Positions 35,001 to 43,300 of a DNA stretch of 64,000 nucleotides are shown here, in pieces. Both the position numbers and the translations under genes were made by a program. Each line of letters begins with the position of its first letter. Position 1 is the stretch's first letter. The notes beneath the pieces are model-generated. The model did no database searches and was not told the DNA's origin. It saw nothing but the letters and a program-made list of their open reading frames with translations. Origin of the DNA: Plutella xylostella (taxonomy: Eukaryota > Arthropoda > Insecta > Lepidoptera > Plutellidae); assembly GCF_932276165.1 (NCBI RefSeq), contig NC_063982.1, forward strand, positions 265,501-329,500. The letters are read 5' to 3'.

Positions 35001-36850
35001 TTTGTTTTCACACAAATGACATAACGATACCTGGTGTATGGGTGCAACAATGCGCCTCTGAATGTATGTAGGTATTGCTTTTAACAAAAGCGGACAGACT
35101 CATAACTGACTTAATCTGAGTATGAACGTGTGAGCACTGCGGGTGGCTGCACATCTCTTTTGCTGACTGTACTAACATGGTTGTCTCCCGCAGATGCCGA
35201 CGCTACCCATCGGGCGGCACGACTGGGACGCGCTGCTCGCCAACAACCAGATGATCATCAACACCATCGCAGAGCTAAAGTGAGATACTACAACTTATTT
35301 ATTTACTAACAGCATGGTCTGTAACTTTTACTAACAGCATGTTGATCTGTACCTTGTTAGGCCATATACAGAAAGAAACCAGGAAACTTTTAAGCGCTTA
35401 CTTACTTTGTCAAACCAGAGCTCATAAGCGCAGACAAAATATCCATAGTATTCTGTGACCATCGTCATCATCATAAAGAACAAAAGTTTAACTTATTTTA
35501 GCCATCTCGCCTTCGAAAATATAATACAGAAATAAGGCACACACGACAGATATAAAATTAAGATGATACTAAAATAATTTGTGTGATATTTGTAAGTTTT
35601 TGTTGTCTTAAAAAAGACACAGTTTCGGCTCTTGTATCTCAATGTTCAATTGAGTAGAGATAGCTGATATAATACGTTACATAGGCACTTTTTATCCCAA
35701 AATTCCCAAGATTGGCAACATTCTATCCCAGACTTTTTACCTCTTATCTTTTTATCGCCTTTTTCACCTTACAATGTTTATTCCAGGGGCTTCATAATCG
35801 AGGTGTCCCGCAAGACGGACCTGGCGGCGGCGGGGGCGGGGGTGGGGGCCGCGGGGGGCGCGGGGGTCAACCCGCAGTTCCTCGCCGAGCTGAGGGACCA
35901 CGTGTTGCAGGTCAAGCAGAATGTTGCGGTCGTTGCGCAGAGGTAAGGCGGTTTTGGTTATGACTGGTTTAGTTTTAGTTTGTGTTGAAATAGATAACAT
36001 CATGTATAATTATGTGAGTACATAATACGATTCGACGACCGAATGGTATAGTGGCTAGTGATTGGCTGCTATGCCGAAGGTCCCGGGTTCGATTCTCGTC
36101 CCGGGCTGATATTTGTACTCGGTCTATGTATCTGAATACATAAACCTATCAGCTATCCAATGCATATTACACGCATATTACAGTCTCTACCTAGGTACTT
36201 TGGGGTCAAATGGCCACATGCGAAATATCCACTTATTATATCTTCCTCGATAAAAAAATACGAATAACCCCCTCCCCTTCCCCCCTCAGGCTCCCCCCCA
36301 CCCCCGCGGCCGGGGCCCCGCAGGTGGCGACTCAGCTGTCCTGCCCCGAGGTCTCCTGCGTGTCGATGACGTCACTACTCACTGTGGTGGCCGCGCAGCT
36401 GATGGTGATGTTCCTGTATGGACTGTACAAGTTAGTATCATGGACTACTGTATTATGATACTAGGAAATTGATGCCATATGTGAGGGTCGAAGAAAAAGC
36501 GACATCTGTCATATTCAGTAAATATAGTTCTAATATTGGTAACTAGATGGCGTTAGTTTCCATACAAATGACAAAGACACTACCTTTTGTATCAATGTGG
36601 TGAGTATACCTTGTGGCGTGGAAGTACCGACGGCCACCGACAGATGGCGTTATAGCGAATAATACAGAAATTTTATGGATCTAATGAATTCTTGCGAGGT
36701 TCTACATCGCGGTGACGAAATTTAATAGCAAAAACAAACAACATCGGTTTCCTAATGAGAAATTTACGTGTAAACAAGTAAATGGTTGTAAATATACAAT
36801 TTTTTCTTTACAGAGAGAAGAAAGAAGCTCAAGCAAAGAAGTTCTTCTAA
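11041..36850 (+). CDS. ergic53: ERGIC-53 / LMAN1, L-type lectin cargo receptor of the ER-Golgi intermediate compartment
   Basis: Twelve exons, 11041-11206, 14236-14390, 14876-15048, 27511-27626, 28643-28807, 30450-30562, 33482-33607, 34684-34788, 35194-35279, 35787-35942, 36290-36430 and 36814-36850, join without frame error to 512 codons. The family cycles between ER and ERGIC and carries high-mannose glycoproteins into COPII vesicles. Visible landmarks: a signal peptide ([20 protein letters not shown]), then the lectin domain with [18 protein letters not shown], the Ca-binding loop FDSFDND (about 136-142), [15 protein letters not shown] and [15 protein letters not shown] Gln/Glu-rich coiled coil spans about 260-450, with a Gly/Ala-rich insert in exon 10. 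One membrane span lies at about 478-499, then [11 protein letters not shown], with the di-lysine and di-phenylalanine sorting signal intact. The length is close to the human protein's 510. ATG 11041 (A at -3) is preferred over the in-frame ATG at 11020. Odd: exons 4, 5 and 7 are followed by arrays of their own decayed 3' ends. Confidence 0.97.
11596..12444 (+). mobile_element. 5'-truncated LINE fragment (Jockey/CR1-type RT C-terminus)
   Basis: An open frame at 11596-12060 reads the end of a reverse-transcriptase polypeptide ([43 protein letters not shown]). It aligns with the C-terminus of the LINE at 21429-24369 ([37 protein letters not shown]). A roughly 380-bp 3' UTR and a (TAAA)n tail at 12414-12442 follow. 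It lies in intron 1 of ERGIC-53. Confidence 0.85.
12445..14044. other. ERGIC-53 intron 1, AT-rich, no recognised element
   Basis: Only plain AT-rich intron sequence is seen, apart from CCCATTGAACCTTTGTG/TATCCCC at 12797, a relic of the repeat found at 9150 and 20600. Confidence 0.4.
14045..14210. repeat. Dispersed repeat 'CCCCAAAGGGGTGGTCAGAGGTGACTCGCA'-type
   Basis: GGGGTGGTCAGAGGTGACTC, then GCTTTTTGCTGTACAT, then ACTCACGTAATAGGT recur at 41100-41200 (GGGGTAGTCAGAGGTGACTC) and partly at 61060-61180. The family seems to continue into AGATATGCAGGTTTCCTCACG, seen at 20720 and 62948. Confidence 0.65.
14831..14845 (+). promoter_or_regulatory. CTCF-like motif 5' of ERGIC-53 exon 3
   Basis: CCACTAGATGGCGCT fits the core CTCF consensus (CCASYAGRKGGCRC) at every position. 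It lies 30 bp upstream of the exon. Occupancy is untested. Confidence 0.45.
15350..16114. mobile_element. Insertion in the LINE 5' region with a 10-bp target-site duplication
   Basis: CATGCGGCCC at 15340-15349 is repeated at 16115-16124, and removing the insert rejoins the LINE leader. The body is made of loosely periodic words of 12-16 bp such as GGCATAACGAG, GACCAAACGTT and TATGCCATACGA, plus a GGAGC run at 15787-15812. No transposase is seen. A 9-10-bp duplication is typical of Mutator-like elements, but I see no long TIR. Confidence 0.7.
16905..20081 (+). CDS. LINE endonuclease-reverse transcriptase with C-terminal C2H2 finger
   Basis: The 1058-aa ORF is intact. The apurinic-like endonuclease domain (about 1-235) shows WNVRTL, LSETHL (E43), MGDFNARVG and TDHR. 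The reverse transcriptase domain (about 460-790) shows [40 protein letters not shown], the catalytic YADD at 741-744, and FRYLGSTI. A thumb-like region with WCGHVARM follows. The protein ends in a C2H2 finger (CPHC at 1034, H..H at the end). Nicking and reverse-transcribing residues all look present, so the copy could be active. The C-terminal finger is likely for nucleic-acid contact (inference). The ATG chosen begins directly before the endonuclease. Confidence 0.95.
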   Translation: MTFGAWNVRTLLDRNDNACPERKTAIVARELRRFNIDVAALSETHLADEGELTEHGGGYTFFWKGTTAAEPRRSGVGFAIKNHLVRKLGEFPVHISDRITTLRLHLLNNNFLNIISVYAPTLDKADDIKDQFFEELTQCLNGVRPRDQVLLMGDFNARVGQDYEAWPGVLGRHGVGNMNNNGQLLLSLCAQFDLAITNTMFRLPAKHKTTWMHPRSKHWHLIDYAIVRRSDVSCVQITRVMRSAHCWTDHRLVVTKMHIRLSPPRRSQKAKCSRLNIDKLTSLQVRKSYSEALAKKLPSPREQTGDIDADWSVLTSRILDSATTVLGLKVRKNEDWYDENDGMLTEAIDKHRHLLRNQKDRNSAEIKESSQALRRISRETKDRWWLKKANYIQWLSETKQLGEFHAEVRKLVGTSSHIKVPLRSLDGQHLLTSRDDVLNRWAQHFETLLNVDRTADLRHISLLPQLPVCEKLNRPLAREEVVLAIKQLHNKRAVGIDCIPAELLRYGGEELHTQVWELFVRMWELRRVPNDFLVSRISTLYKSKGDRSDCDSYRGISLLSVCGKVFARILLNRLMTLSEQFLPETQFGFRPDRGTCEAIFAIRQLQEKSWEQGQNLYLCFVDLEKAFDSVPREALWLVLQKVGCTEDFVELLRLLHDNMQCCVTVDGEQSNFFPVTCGVKQGCVIAPTLFAIYFAVVVQEVLRSCSQGVHIRFRTDGKLFNLARLKASTKVSYAMVTEVMYADDLSFAADSPDGLQQLMTAFHSSCSKFGLKVSVKKTEVMSLDMHGHETLAIHIGEDLLKQVDKFRYLGSTISSKCDLDAEINSRIGAAAAAFGKLSSRVFCSHDLRLATKISVYMAIVLPNLLYSSETWCVYRHHIRTLDRFHLKCLRSIMNIQWSDRVRNTEVLRRANVGGLESYLMRRQLRWCGHVARMAEERVAKRILYSELKEGKRKVGGQLLRYKDVLKRHLKRCDIEPAHWESLAARRPEWRRLVKARVAGYEERRKKELNAKRDALRDRPPAAIIYNYEHGVLTCPHCARKFTAKIGYISHLKVHQRQN
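20520..20870. repeat. Cluster of two dispersed repeats with a (TATTC)n microsatellite
   Basis: (TATTC)n at 20539-20562, GGCTCTCTCGAGTGGAACC and TGTGCATATCCCC belong to the family seen inverted at 9150. TTCCCACCACGCTGGTCCAC with TATGCAGGTTTCCTCACGATG at 20650-20770 belongs to the family whose end is at 62948. Confidence 0.65.
20880..24540 (+). mobile_element. Near-complete Jockey/CR1-type LINE, frameshifted
   Basis: It contains an endonuclease/reverse-transcriptase frame (21429-24369) and ends in an ATAAATAAATAAAATAAATAA tail at about 24516-24537. The left limit is not resolved; an open frame before the main ORF starts near 20936. Its C-terminus is related to the fragment at 11596. It lies in intron 3 of ERGIC-53, about 0.7 kb downstream of the intact LINE. 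Confidence 0.85.
21429..24369 (+). pseudogene. LINE endonuclease-reverse transcriptase broken by a one-base frameshift
   Basis: The first part, 21429-23105, holds the endonuclease (NVRGLR, CETWLN, VGDFNA) and the start of the RT ([13 protein letters not shown]). The second part, 23092-24369 in the next frame, holds the palm ([29 protein letters not shown]) and the C-terminus. One extra T in the T-run at 23087-23091 accounts for the shift. The usual SDH near the end of the endonuclease reads IQHH here, so that domain may also be impaired. A GC-rich patch at 21620-21800 ([17 protein letters not shown]) stands out from the AT-rich rest. Confidence 0.9.
24541..25119. other. ERGIC-53 intron 3, no recognised gene
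   Basis: AT-rich; an AAATAAATAAATAAATAAATAAA-type tail at about 24820-24842 suggests the 3' end of another decayed retroelement. Confidence 0.4.
25120..25324. repeat. Decayed mariner-like MITE relative
   Basis: GTCGCAAAAGGGCTATAC, AAATTCGCGAAAAAAAATA and AAGTCACATGTCCAACAAAGTTTCTATG match inner parts of the MITEs at 6232 and 54355. Confidence 0.6.
25337..25900 (+). repeat. Repeat family A, copy 1 (CCCGACTGCCGAAGGAGGAGG type), uninterrupted
   Basis: It starts CCCGACTGCCGAAGGAGGAG and runs through GGCTATGTGACGTTCCATTA, TAGCGCCCTCTTGAGGACAT and AACAACACCAAAATTATTG to AATGTTAATGGAAAGTATCGC. The same order is found at 57163-59741, where two other elements interrupt it. This copy therefore shows both empty target sites. 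No coding sequence. Confidence 0.8.
25990..27510. other. Rest of ERGIC-53 intron 3, no gene recognised
   Basis: AT-rich with T-runs. No exon or well-formed element is seen up to the TCCACAG acceptor of exon 4. Confidence 0.4.
27627..28360 (+). repeat. Tandem decayed copies of the 3' end of ERGIC-53 exon 4
   Basis: Three copies of the exon end GTCGAGTATTACCTCAACAC-GCTCAC follow the real one. 27791-27840 is near-identical, with donor GTAAGA. 28016-28072 is degenerate, with donor GTGAGC. 28303-28342 is degenerate, without a donor. Between them, ACTAGCGACATCTAGCGGTAG recurs at about 27748, 28258 and, partly, 28540, and CGGGACGCGTGCGACAA-type sequence follows copies. Spacing is about 220-290 bp. 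None has an acceptor giving the phase needed to replace exon 4. Confidence 0.85.
28808..29350. repeat. 69-bp minisatellite containing the end and 5' splice site of ERGIC-53 exon 5
   Basis: Four clean units begin at 29036, 29105, 29174 and 29243 with GCAGCCGCAAGCCAGTGAGT. This is also the end of exon 5 plus its donor (exon ends at 28807, GTGAGT follows). Each unit then has GCGCCCTCTAGCGGCGCCG and GAGTAGCGCCATCTAGCG. Degenerate units extend the array on both sides. Confidence 0.9.
28819..30105 (-). promoter_or_regulatory. Oriented array of about 28 CTCF-like motifs
   Basis: AGCGCCATCTAG or AGCGCCCTCTAG with TGG or CGG following occurs about 28 times on the + strand, counting near matches. The reverse complement CCRCTAGAKGGCGC fits the CTCF core AGRKGGCRC, and a perfect CCACTAGATGGCGCT lies at about 29336-29350. 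All copies point the same way. Whether CTCF binds is inference. Confidence 0.5.
29670..30115. repeat. 36-bp minisatellite
   Basis: Units of GTGAAGTAGGGAATAGCGCC plus ATCTAGCGGTGCAGCT repeat about ten times, alternating GGTGCAGCT and GCTGGCGCT ends. The 36-bp period keeps a frame open on the - strand (12-residue repeats), which is a by-product and not a gene. Confidence 0.9.
30887..31966. mobile_element. Non-autonomous hAT element, copy A
   Basis: The inverted ends are CAGTGGCGGCTG and CAGCCGCCACTG. A perfect 8-bp target duplication CTACTGGT lies at 30879-30886 and 31967-31974. The 1080-bp body has no transposase. Copy B at 32129 is closely similar throughout. Confidence 0.92.
32060..33345 (+). 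mobile_element. tRNA-derived SINE split by hAT copy B
   Basis: The left part ends GACTGCTATGCCGAAGGTCC (to 32128) and the right part starts GTTCGATTCCCGGCTGGGGC (from about 33135). It then runs through GATATTTGTTTAAAGACAG to GGTCGGATGGCCGTGTG. Joined across the hAT insertion it matches the intact SINE at 56255. Confidence 0.85.
32129..33129. mobile_element. Non-autonomous hAT element, copy B
   Basis: It has the same ends and body as copy A, about 1001 bp. The target duplication is GTCCCTGC at 32121-32128 and GTCCCTGG at 33130-33137 (7 of 8), in the B-box region of the SINE. Confidence 0.92.
33635..34440 (+). repeat. Array of six decayed copies of the 3' end of ERGIC-53 exon 7
   Basis: The exon end GGGACCTGCATAAGAAGGT-type sequence recurs at about 33700-33744 (donor GTAAGA), 33828-33860, 33911-33972 (donor GTAAGT, reads [20 protein letters not shown]), 34170-34209 (donor GTAAGT), 34262-34300 and 34385-34435. 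CATAGATGGCGCTA segments alternate with them at about 33650, 33797, 33892, 34003 and 34332. The copy at 33911 is much closer to the exon than the others. None has a usable in-phase acceptor. Confidence 0.88.
34509..34586. repeat. Short foldback repeat
   Basis: CAGGGACAGAGAAACCTGAC pairs with GTCAGGTTTCTCTGCCCTTG around about 30 bp. Single-arm relatives (GGGCAAAGAAACCTGACCC-type) occur at 8911, 41417 and, inverted, 49350. Confidence 0.75.
36036..36232 (+). mobile_element. tRNA-derived SINE in ERGIC-53 intron 10
   Basis: A-box-like GACCGAATGGTATAGTGGCT and B-box GGGTTCGATTC are followed by GATATTTGTACTCGG and a shortened tail ending TTGGGGTCAAATGGCC. This copy is more diverged than the one at 56255. 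Confidence 0.8.
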
Positions 36851-37028
36851 AGAGTCTACTTCTAGATGAAGCTACACTGTTGTCACACTACACCCGGGGA
36901 TTCATTACATTATACCAACTACAATATGGATTGGCAAAGCTAACTAGTTTAGAGAAAGTGGCAACACCATTTTTTTACTGAGGCAACACTTAGGTACTAT
37001 AGCGTGGTTGAAAAATTTTATCAATTAA

Positions 37029-37034
37029 AATAAA
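37029..37034 (+). terminator. Candidate ERGIC-53 polyadenylation signal
   Basis: AATAAA lies 179 bp after the stop codon. It is the only canonical hexamer I noticed close to the stop; later 3' ends are possible. Confidence 0.4.
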
Positions 37035-37570
37035 TGATGAATACAATGTAAGCTTTGCCAAATATTGTGCCACAATATGATTTGAACCGAGTCAGTACCT
37101 AATTCTTATACAAATTGTGTAGGTTTTTGTCAATTTTGTATAATGTCGCTCGACTAAACGGGCCTAATGTTGAAATAGGAACGAATTTATTTCTCTATCG
37201 AAATGGCTGTACTTATTATTCCTTTAACTTCGTTACCAACTTTTTGGTATACAACAATCTTTTCCAATCTAAAAATGAAATGTGACCGTTTTTTATATTT
37301 TTTTCTTTCTATGAAAATGTTCTATTTATTTTTTTATACTTTTGTTCTGTTAGTTAGTGTGTATCGCTGTGTACATTGTTAGTGTGAGAACAGTCTAGGT
37401 TTAGGTAAAGTTTAAAATAATTTTATACCATGAATGCGTGCGTGTTGAGAGATTGTACATAATATTTATATGATTTCAATTAGTAAATGTTATATTTGGT
37501 CACAGATTGCTCTTTTATTCATTTCACCCATAGACTATCTTATAGGAAATAACCTATTTCACTGAATCAA

Positions 37571-39198
37571 CAGGGTGTCCACTCAGAATGCTCCAAAAAA
37601 TTCCCTGACTTTTCCCTGACTTTCCCTGACCGTTTCAAAAAAATTCCCTGACCGAAGATCAAAATATAAACCTAATTTAAGTAATTTGAACACGAAAGCT
37701 TCATTTCAAAGTTTTGTGTTCATTTGTTTGGCACTTATTCAAACTTGACTGCGTAAAAAAATTATACAAAGTCCCCAAAAATTGTATGTTAAGAGGGAAG
37801 TACTTTATAGCACTTGCTCGTCCATACAAAAAGAGAAAACGTTGGTCTACTTCTAAATATTATCCAATCTCCATGATTTTTTAGGATATTGGCGACACAA
37901 TAAATAATTTATAGTTTTTCACCTCAAGTAACGCAATTTTTGTGATCAAAACTGTGCCGAATGACGCCATTGTTGAATAAAAACAATGTTTTTTTTTAAT
38001 GATACCCTAGAATATATTATGCTGAAGCGATTTACATCACAATCAAAAAGATTTGTTGATATTTACATACTTGGTGAATAACGATTTCAGCACCCATTTA
38101 TCTCTATAGAACCCGAGCCCCGGGGCATGAGTGCACAAACGATAGCAAATGTTTTCCTCATTACCTATTTCTCAAGGTTCCCTCTTAAGCCTTAGAAGGC
38201 GATTCTGAACAACTTTCTAAAAAAAAAACCTAAAAAAAACGCATCCGCCTTGCAGCTTGCAGCAAGTTGCTATACTGCCTAGTTTCATCATCATCATCAG
38301 CCAATAATCATCGACTGCTGGACATAGGCCTCTCCCAAGGAGCGCCAAAACACTCGGTCCTCGGCCTTCCTCATCCAACCACTACCCGCCACCCGCCTAA
38401 GGTCGTCAGTCCAGCGGGCAGGAGGGCGTCCCACGCTGCGTTTGCCTGTTCGTGGTCTCCATTCGAGAACTCGTCTACTCCAACGGTTATCGGTTCTTCG
38501 GCAGATATGACCAGCCCACTGCCACTTCAGCTTGCATATTTTGACAGCTATGTCGGTAACCTTAGTCCTCTGACGGATAACCTCATTTCTGATACGATCC
38601 ATCAGAGAAACCCCAAGCATAGCTCTCTCCATAGCAGGCTAGTGACTAGTCTGCCTAGTTTAAGTCTGACTAAAATTTTACTGACTACCATCGAAGTAGA
38701 TATTGAAACAGAACCAATTTTTTGTTGTATGGCACTCCTTTGCCTGACAAAGTTGTTAGTTGTGTAAGTATTTTTTTATGAAATTTGATTAAACATGCAG
38801 TACAAAATAGAATGAAATTCGTTTTGCTCTGCTAAATTAGTAAAAAAATAAGTTATATATTAATAGATGCTGCGCGGAGGCAGCGTATGTGGTCTCGCTG
38901 AGGTAAAACAGTTCAATAGCTAAAGCGTCCAGTAACGTTTTTATGAATAAGGGAAAGTTAATTAAAAAAACTTAATTAGTAAGGATCAGTCAAAAAGAGA
39001 TTTTATTTTATGACTTACTTATTTCACGTAAAAAAGAAGTATTACTAGTAAAGAAAAGTACCAAAATTATGCTAGAAAAGGGTCATTTTTCCCTGACTTT
39101 CCAGGTGGCCCATCAATTTCACTGACTTTCCATGACCACCTAGAGCTTCCCTGACTTTTCCCTGACTTTCCCTGACTTTCCAGATAGTGGACACCCTG
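37571..39198. mobile_element. TIR element with CCCTGACTTTCCC subterminal repeats
   Basis: The inverted ends are CAGGGTGTCCACT and AGTGGACACCCTG. Multiple CCCTGACTTTCCCTGAC words lie just inside both ends (37600-37650 and 39090-39180). ATCAA abuts both ends (37566-37570 and 39199-39203), a possible 5-bp duplication. It has no transposase and carries the LINE tail at 38286-38650. Class is uncertain; the TIR would suit hAT, but an 8-bp duplication is not seen. Confidence 0.75.
38286..38650 (-). mobile_element. 5'-truncated RTE-like LINE tail with 11-bp target duplication
   Basis: CTGCCTAGTTT at 38275-38285 is repeated at 38651-38661. On the - strand the insert encodes the last part of an RT polyprotein (KLKWQWAGHICRRTDNRW, RVLEWRPRTGKRSVGRPP, RWTDDLRRVAG, GEAYVQQ) and ends in (ATG)n. 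A near-identical tail is at 63011-63329. Confidence 0.92.
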
Positions 39199-40308
39199 AT
39201 CAAGTAATAAGGAGATAGTAACCTAACTAACTAACTAAGCATAGCCATGTTCCTGGAACTTTTCATTGCTTTTCTAGCGTATATCATAAACAGACTCATC
39301 TCAGAACTTTACAACAGTGACATTTGATACTTTTGATGTGTTCAGTATGAATTTAATAAGCCGAAAAATATAAAGTTTTCCTGCGGAGAATAGCACTGAT
39401 AAAATTCCATCCTGTAAACTTACCTATGTAAGGTAGCGATTCTGAAGGTATATATTGCCAATTTTTCTATTGGAAAATGAGCTTTACGAAAACACTCATA
39501 GAGTCGATAAATATAATTTTGTGCCTTCAAAGTTGCTACCAATACTCGTATCATCACAATTGAAGCAGGATTACGTCAATCAAATTAGCATTAAGGTCGT
39601 TACGGCATTGTCGACTTATGTGAATGTCTCAAATTGTATTTACACAAGTGTCTCTACTTGAGACCCCCAGTTTGCAGATCAATTAATTAATATAGTAAAA
39701 CGCAAATGCTATAATAATATACCTACCAACTACAACTTAGTAATTGTTGAATTAACTAGACAGGGATGTAGGTAGCATGCTCCCAGTAGGCAAACTCACT
39801 CGGTACTAGGCGCGTGGAACGCTACAAAATGCGTAGAGATAGCGCAAACATATCTAACTGTGAACACTCGGCATACCACACCGACTCGGGGCGGGCGCAA
39901 ACTCTGAGAGTAGAGAATAGTTATCTTTCGCTTGAGAGTGATAGATGTCAATATCAATCTAGGTGCATTTTGATACGAGGATTCATAATAAACACGCAAA
40001 TGCTCATAATTAGGTTTATCTAGGATGTATAGAACTTTTTTAGCTAAACTGGTAACTCGCTATGGAGAACCAAAAGGGACTTACCTATATCTTTAATATC
40101 CTTCACATAGTGGGGAGGAAGGCAAAGCTAGCGGGCGAAAGACTACCGAGAAGACAGTAGGTACCCGGGTCTTTGTAAAATGGTTGCCGATTTATAATGT
40201 TATAATTTGGCGTAATATTTGATTTATATTTTAATGATAAATATTTGGTCGAGTAGGTATGCAATTGACTTTAATCTGGCAGCTGAGGTGAACGCAATTA
40301 ACGTAAAA
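39199..40308. other. Intergenic, between ERGIC-53 and the micro-exon gene
   Basis: No gene or well-formed element is recognised. The last 100 bp before 40309 should contain the promoter of the secreted micro-exon gene. Confidence 0.4.
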
Positions 40309-43300
40309 ATGAATTTTCTTTTTGTGGGTGTCTTGGTGGCGCTTTTAAATGTAAGTACTTACATAAATATTATTTAATTATTAAGTGAAGTACCTTACAT
40401 GTATGTATTATTAATAATAAATGATTTTTTAACAGTAATTATGATCTGATCCGCAGGTCAGCTTAACTCAAGGTAAACCCGAGCCCAATCGTAAGTATTT
40501 CACTATTTTTTTACACTTAAATGTCAATTACTAAATATATTATAGGTAAGTAGGTACTATTAAATATCTAGGTATTAGTTATTTAAGTAAAGATTTTATA
40601 AAAGTTATCGCATAGTCGTATTTCATAGGTGGTTTTAAAAAAAAACCATTAGTATTGCATGGGGCAAAGAGAGATGACCCCTCTATTCTATTCTGAGAGG
40701 GGGCAAAGTTCCGTACGTGAATCTCACGAGTAGAACCTTAGTATGTACATGAACCCTCTCAGGTAGCTATGTAATGTACTGTGACCCTCACAAATTAAAT
40801 TTTTAATTGATGTCAAATTTTACAAGTACTTAAGTAACTATTATCCGATAAGTATATATAATATTACTTTACCGCCATTTCCCCTCATCCTGTCCTCTGC
40901 ACACAGCTGGCTTGGGCGGCCTCCTGGGCGGCGGCGGCGGCTCGCAGCAGCACCAGCACACGGATAAGAAGAGTCTGCGACAGTCAGACGACACGGTAAC
41001 CCACGAGGACGCCTCGGCGGTTGGCTACGGTGACGGCTGTAAGTACCATAGTGCCACGCCTCAAGTTTCATCATCATCATATTATTAGGTATTATGCTCA
41101 CGACTGTAATCCCCGAAGGGGTAGTCAGAGGTGACTCGCATGTCAGCCGTTTTTCGCTATACATTTAATTTTGTACTCACGTGATAGGTCGTTTTTGAAT
41201 GAGTAACTACAATGCAATTAGGGTGAAGTTAGTTTGTTATTACAGTTAGTCCACGGCAAAATCGGGAACTAATGTAGCCTTACTATGTGACATTTTGTTC
41301 TACGAGTGCAAATAGCACCCAATGAGTAGGTAAATAATCCTACGTTGAACACAGCCGCGCCTTCAGTGGTGGCACCATGGTGGTGCAAGCGTAATTTTTG
41401 TATTGTACAGTTCGGGGCAAAGAAACCTGACCCTGACACCTGATATTTTTAAAACTAGATAGTTTATAGTTGTTTTAATAAAGTGATACGCATGTATACC
41501 TAAGTATTATTATTCTTGATTGACCCATTGATGTTATTTTTTCAGCATTTAAGGAAACATCTCATTCGGACTTCACCAACGTTAAAAAAAAAAATCAAAC
41601 TCATGAGACTAGTGAGTAGCTTTAACTACCTTTATCTAAAATATAAAAAACAATGCTGTAGTAAGCTAATCTCTAAAATGTATCGCCGGTCCGCTTCATT
41701 GGACCGCCATCGCCAGCTTTAACTTTTTATAACTCAACTAACTTTAACTTTATTTTTGCTTTCAGGTGACGTGAAAGTAGGTTTAACTTTGGATAAAGGA
41801 TTAACTGTGTCCCGAGTACACAAAAGACGTAAGTGATTTTCATAATATGCATAACGTTTTTTCCTCCCCCGGAGGAGGGTGTAAGTTTCAGACTCATTTT
41901 AGGCACGTGTGGTGCCATGTGACCACGTATACTTGGGAAAAGAGCTTAGTATCTTCCATCGCTTACATTTTTCTATTAATGTCTACTATATAAATTAGGT
42001 AGATAGGTAAATAAAAAATTTGGTAGTAATACATAAAGTTAGATACATTGGCGAAGTTCACCAGTAGCATATACTTGCATATTTTATGCCTTTTGAAATA
42101 CACCATACCAAAATAAATTTGTATCAACAGAGAGTGAAGACGATACGACCAAAGTATCACACAGTGAGGATGCAACGAATACTCAAGATGGTTCGTCCGA
42201 AGGTGAGAAATGCAATATTTACAATTAACAACAGTTACTGGCTGGGAGATAATATTAAGTAGGTACCTAAGTATATATATAATACAACTAGGTGGCTACT
42301 GAGCAACACTGAGCTAAGATACGGTGCCTAACTATGTGAGCAATACTTCCTTGCTTTGGATTTCATTACCTTGGTTACAATTTCATTATTGAAATATATC
42401 AAAGAGACTTGTTTCAGCATCAAACTCGACGTATGCGGCTACACACAGGAGGGAATCAGAGGAAGAAACTGGTAAGACTTCAAGTCCTACAGACAGACAG
42501 TAAGCTGTACCGCTAATAATAATAAAAAATATATTAGAAGAAATGCTTCTGATGATGACATCAACATGGATGTACCTATAGATATTTACTGCTAATTTAT
42601 TTATTTTCTGTAATTATAGATACATTCAGCCTCGGATTACATGGATTAAAATCAAGCAAAACAACGAGAGAAGGTTAGTGATCGTGATATTGTCAGTAAG
42701 TACTTACATAATTATTATGTGAAGTTAGGAAGATTGATACAGTCACTAACTCCCCACCACCGAAGTATTTTATATTTATAAAAGGTATGTACTTATATCC
42801 GTAGGAAGGTTAAAGTAAGATCTCTTAATAAATTATATATCAATAAATTTCGCAGATACTGTTCAAGATTCCGAGTCGCGAAATGTGACTAGCAGCCATG
42901 ACCGAACCGCTAATTCAGAAAGTGAGTACTTAAGTTTAGCCTGCTACTCTTTCCGTACTCTACTAGCTACCTACTCTTCCTCAGAGTCGTTTAGGTACAA
43001 TCTGTCAAAGAAATCTGACGTTAGATCTCCAAGAGAGACAAAACTATTTGGTAGGTTTCTATACTAAGACTGCACCTATATACATATAGTTACGCAGAAC
43101 GCCTAAAGAAGAGTCTGTAAACAAATATCTGTCCAGATTAGGACTCGAACCCGGGTCTTTCAGTATTACTTATAACCAGCGGGCAGCACTTGATACGCTG
43201 ATAACATGAGTCACTCTGAGTTAGGTACTGCTAAGCAGTCTGCAGATTTCCTTTAAATTTTCAGTCGAATCCCATTAGTATTTTTAGTTATATGTAGGTA

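Noticed and set aside
36038..36110. Functional tRNA gene
   Set aside because: The A- and B-box sequences belong to a SINE head; the cloverleaf is not complete and the same head recurs with a common tail elsewhere.
38297..38632. 111-codon - strand frame as a host gene
   Set aside because: It is the C-terminal tail of an RTE-like reverse transcriptase in a truncated LINE with target duplication; the same tail recurs at 63011.
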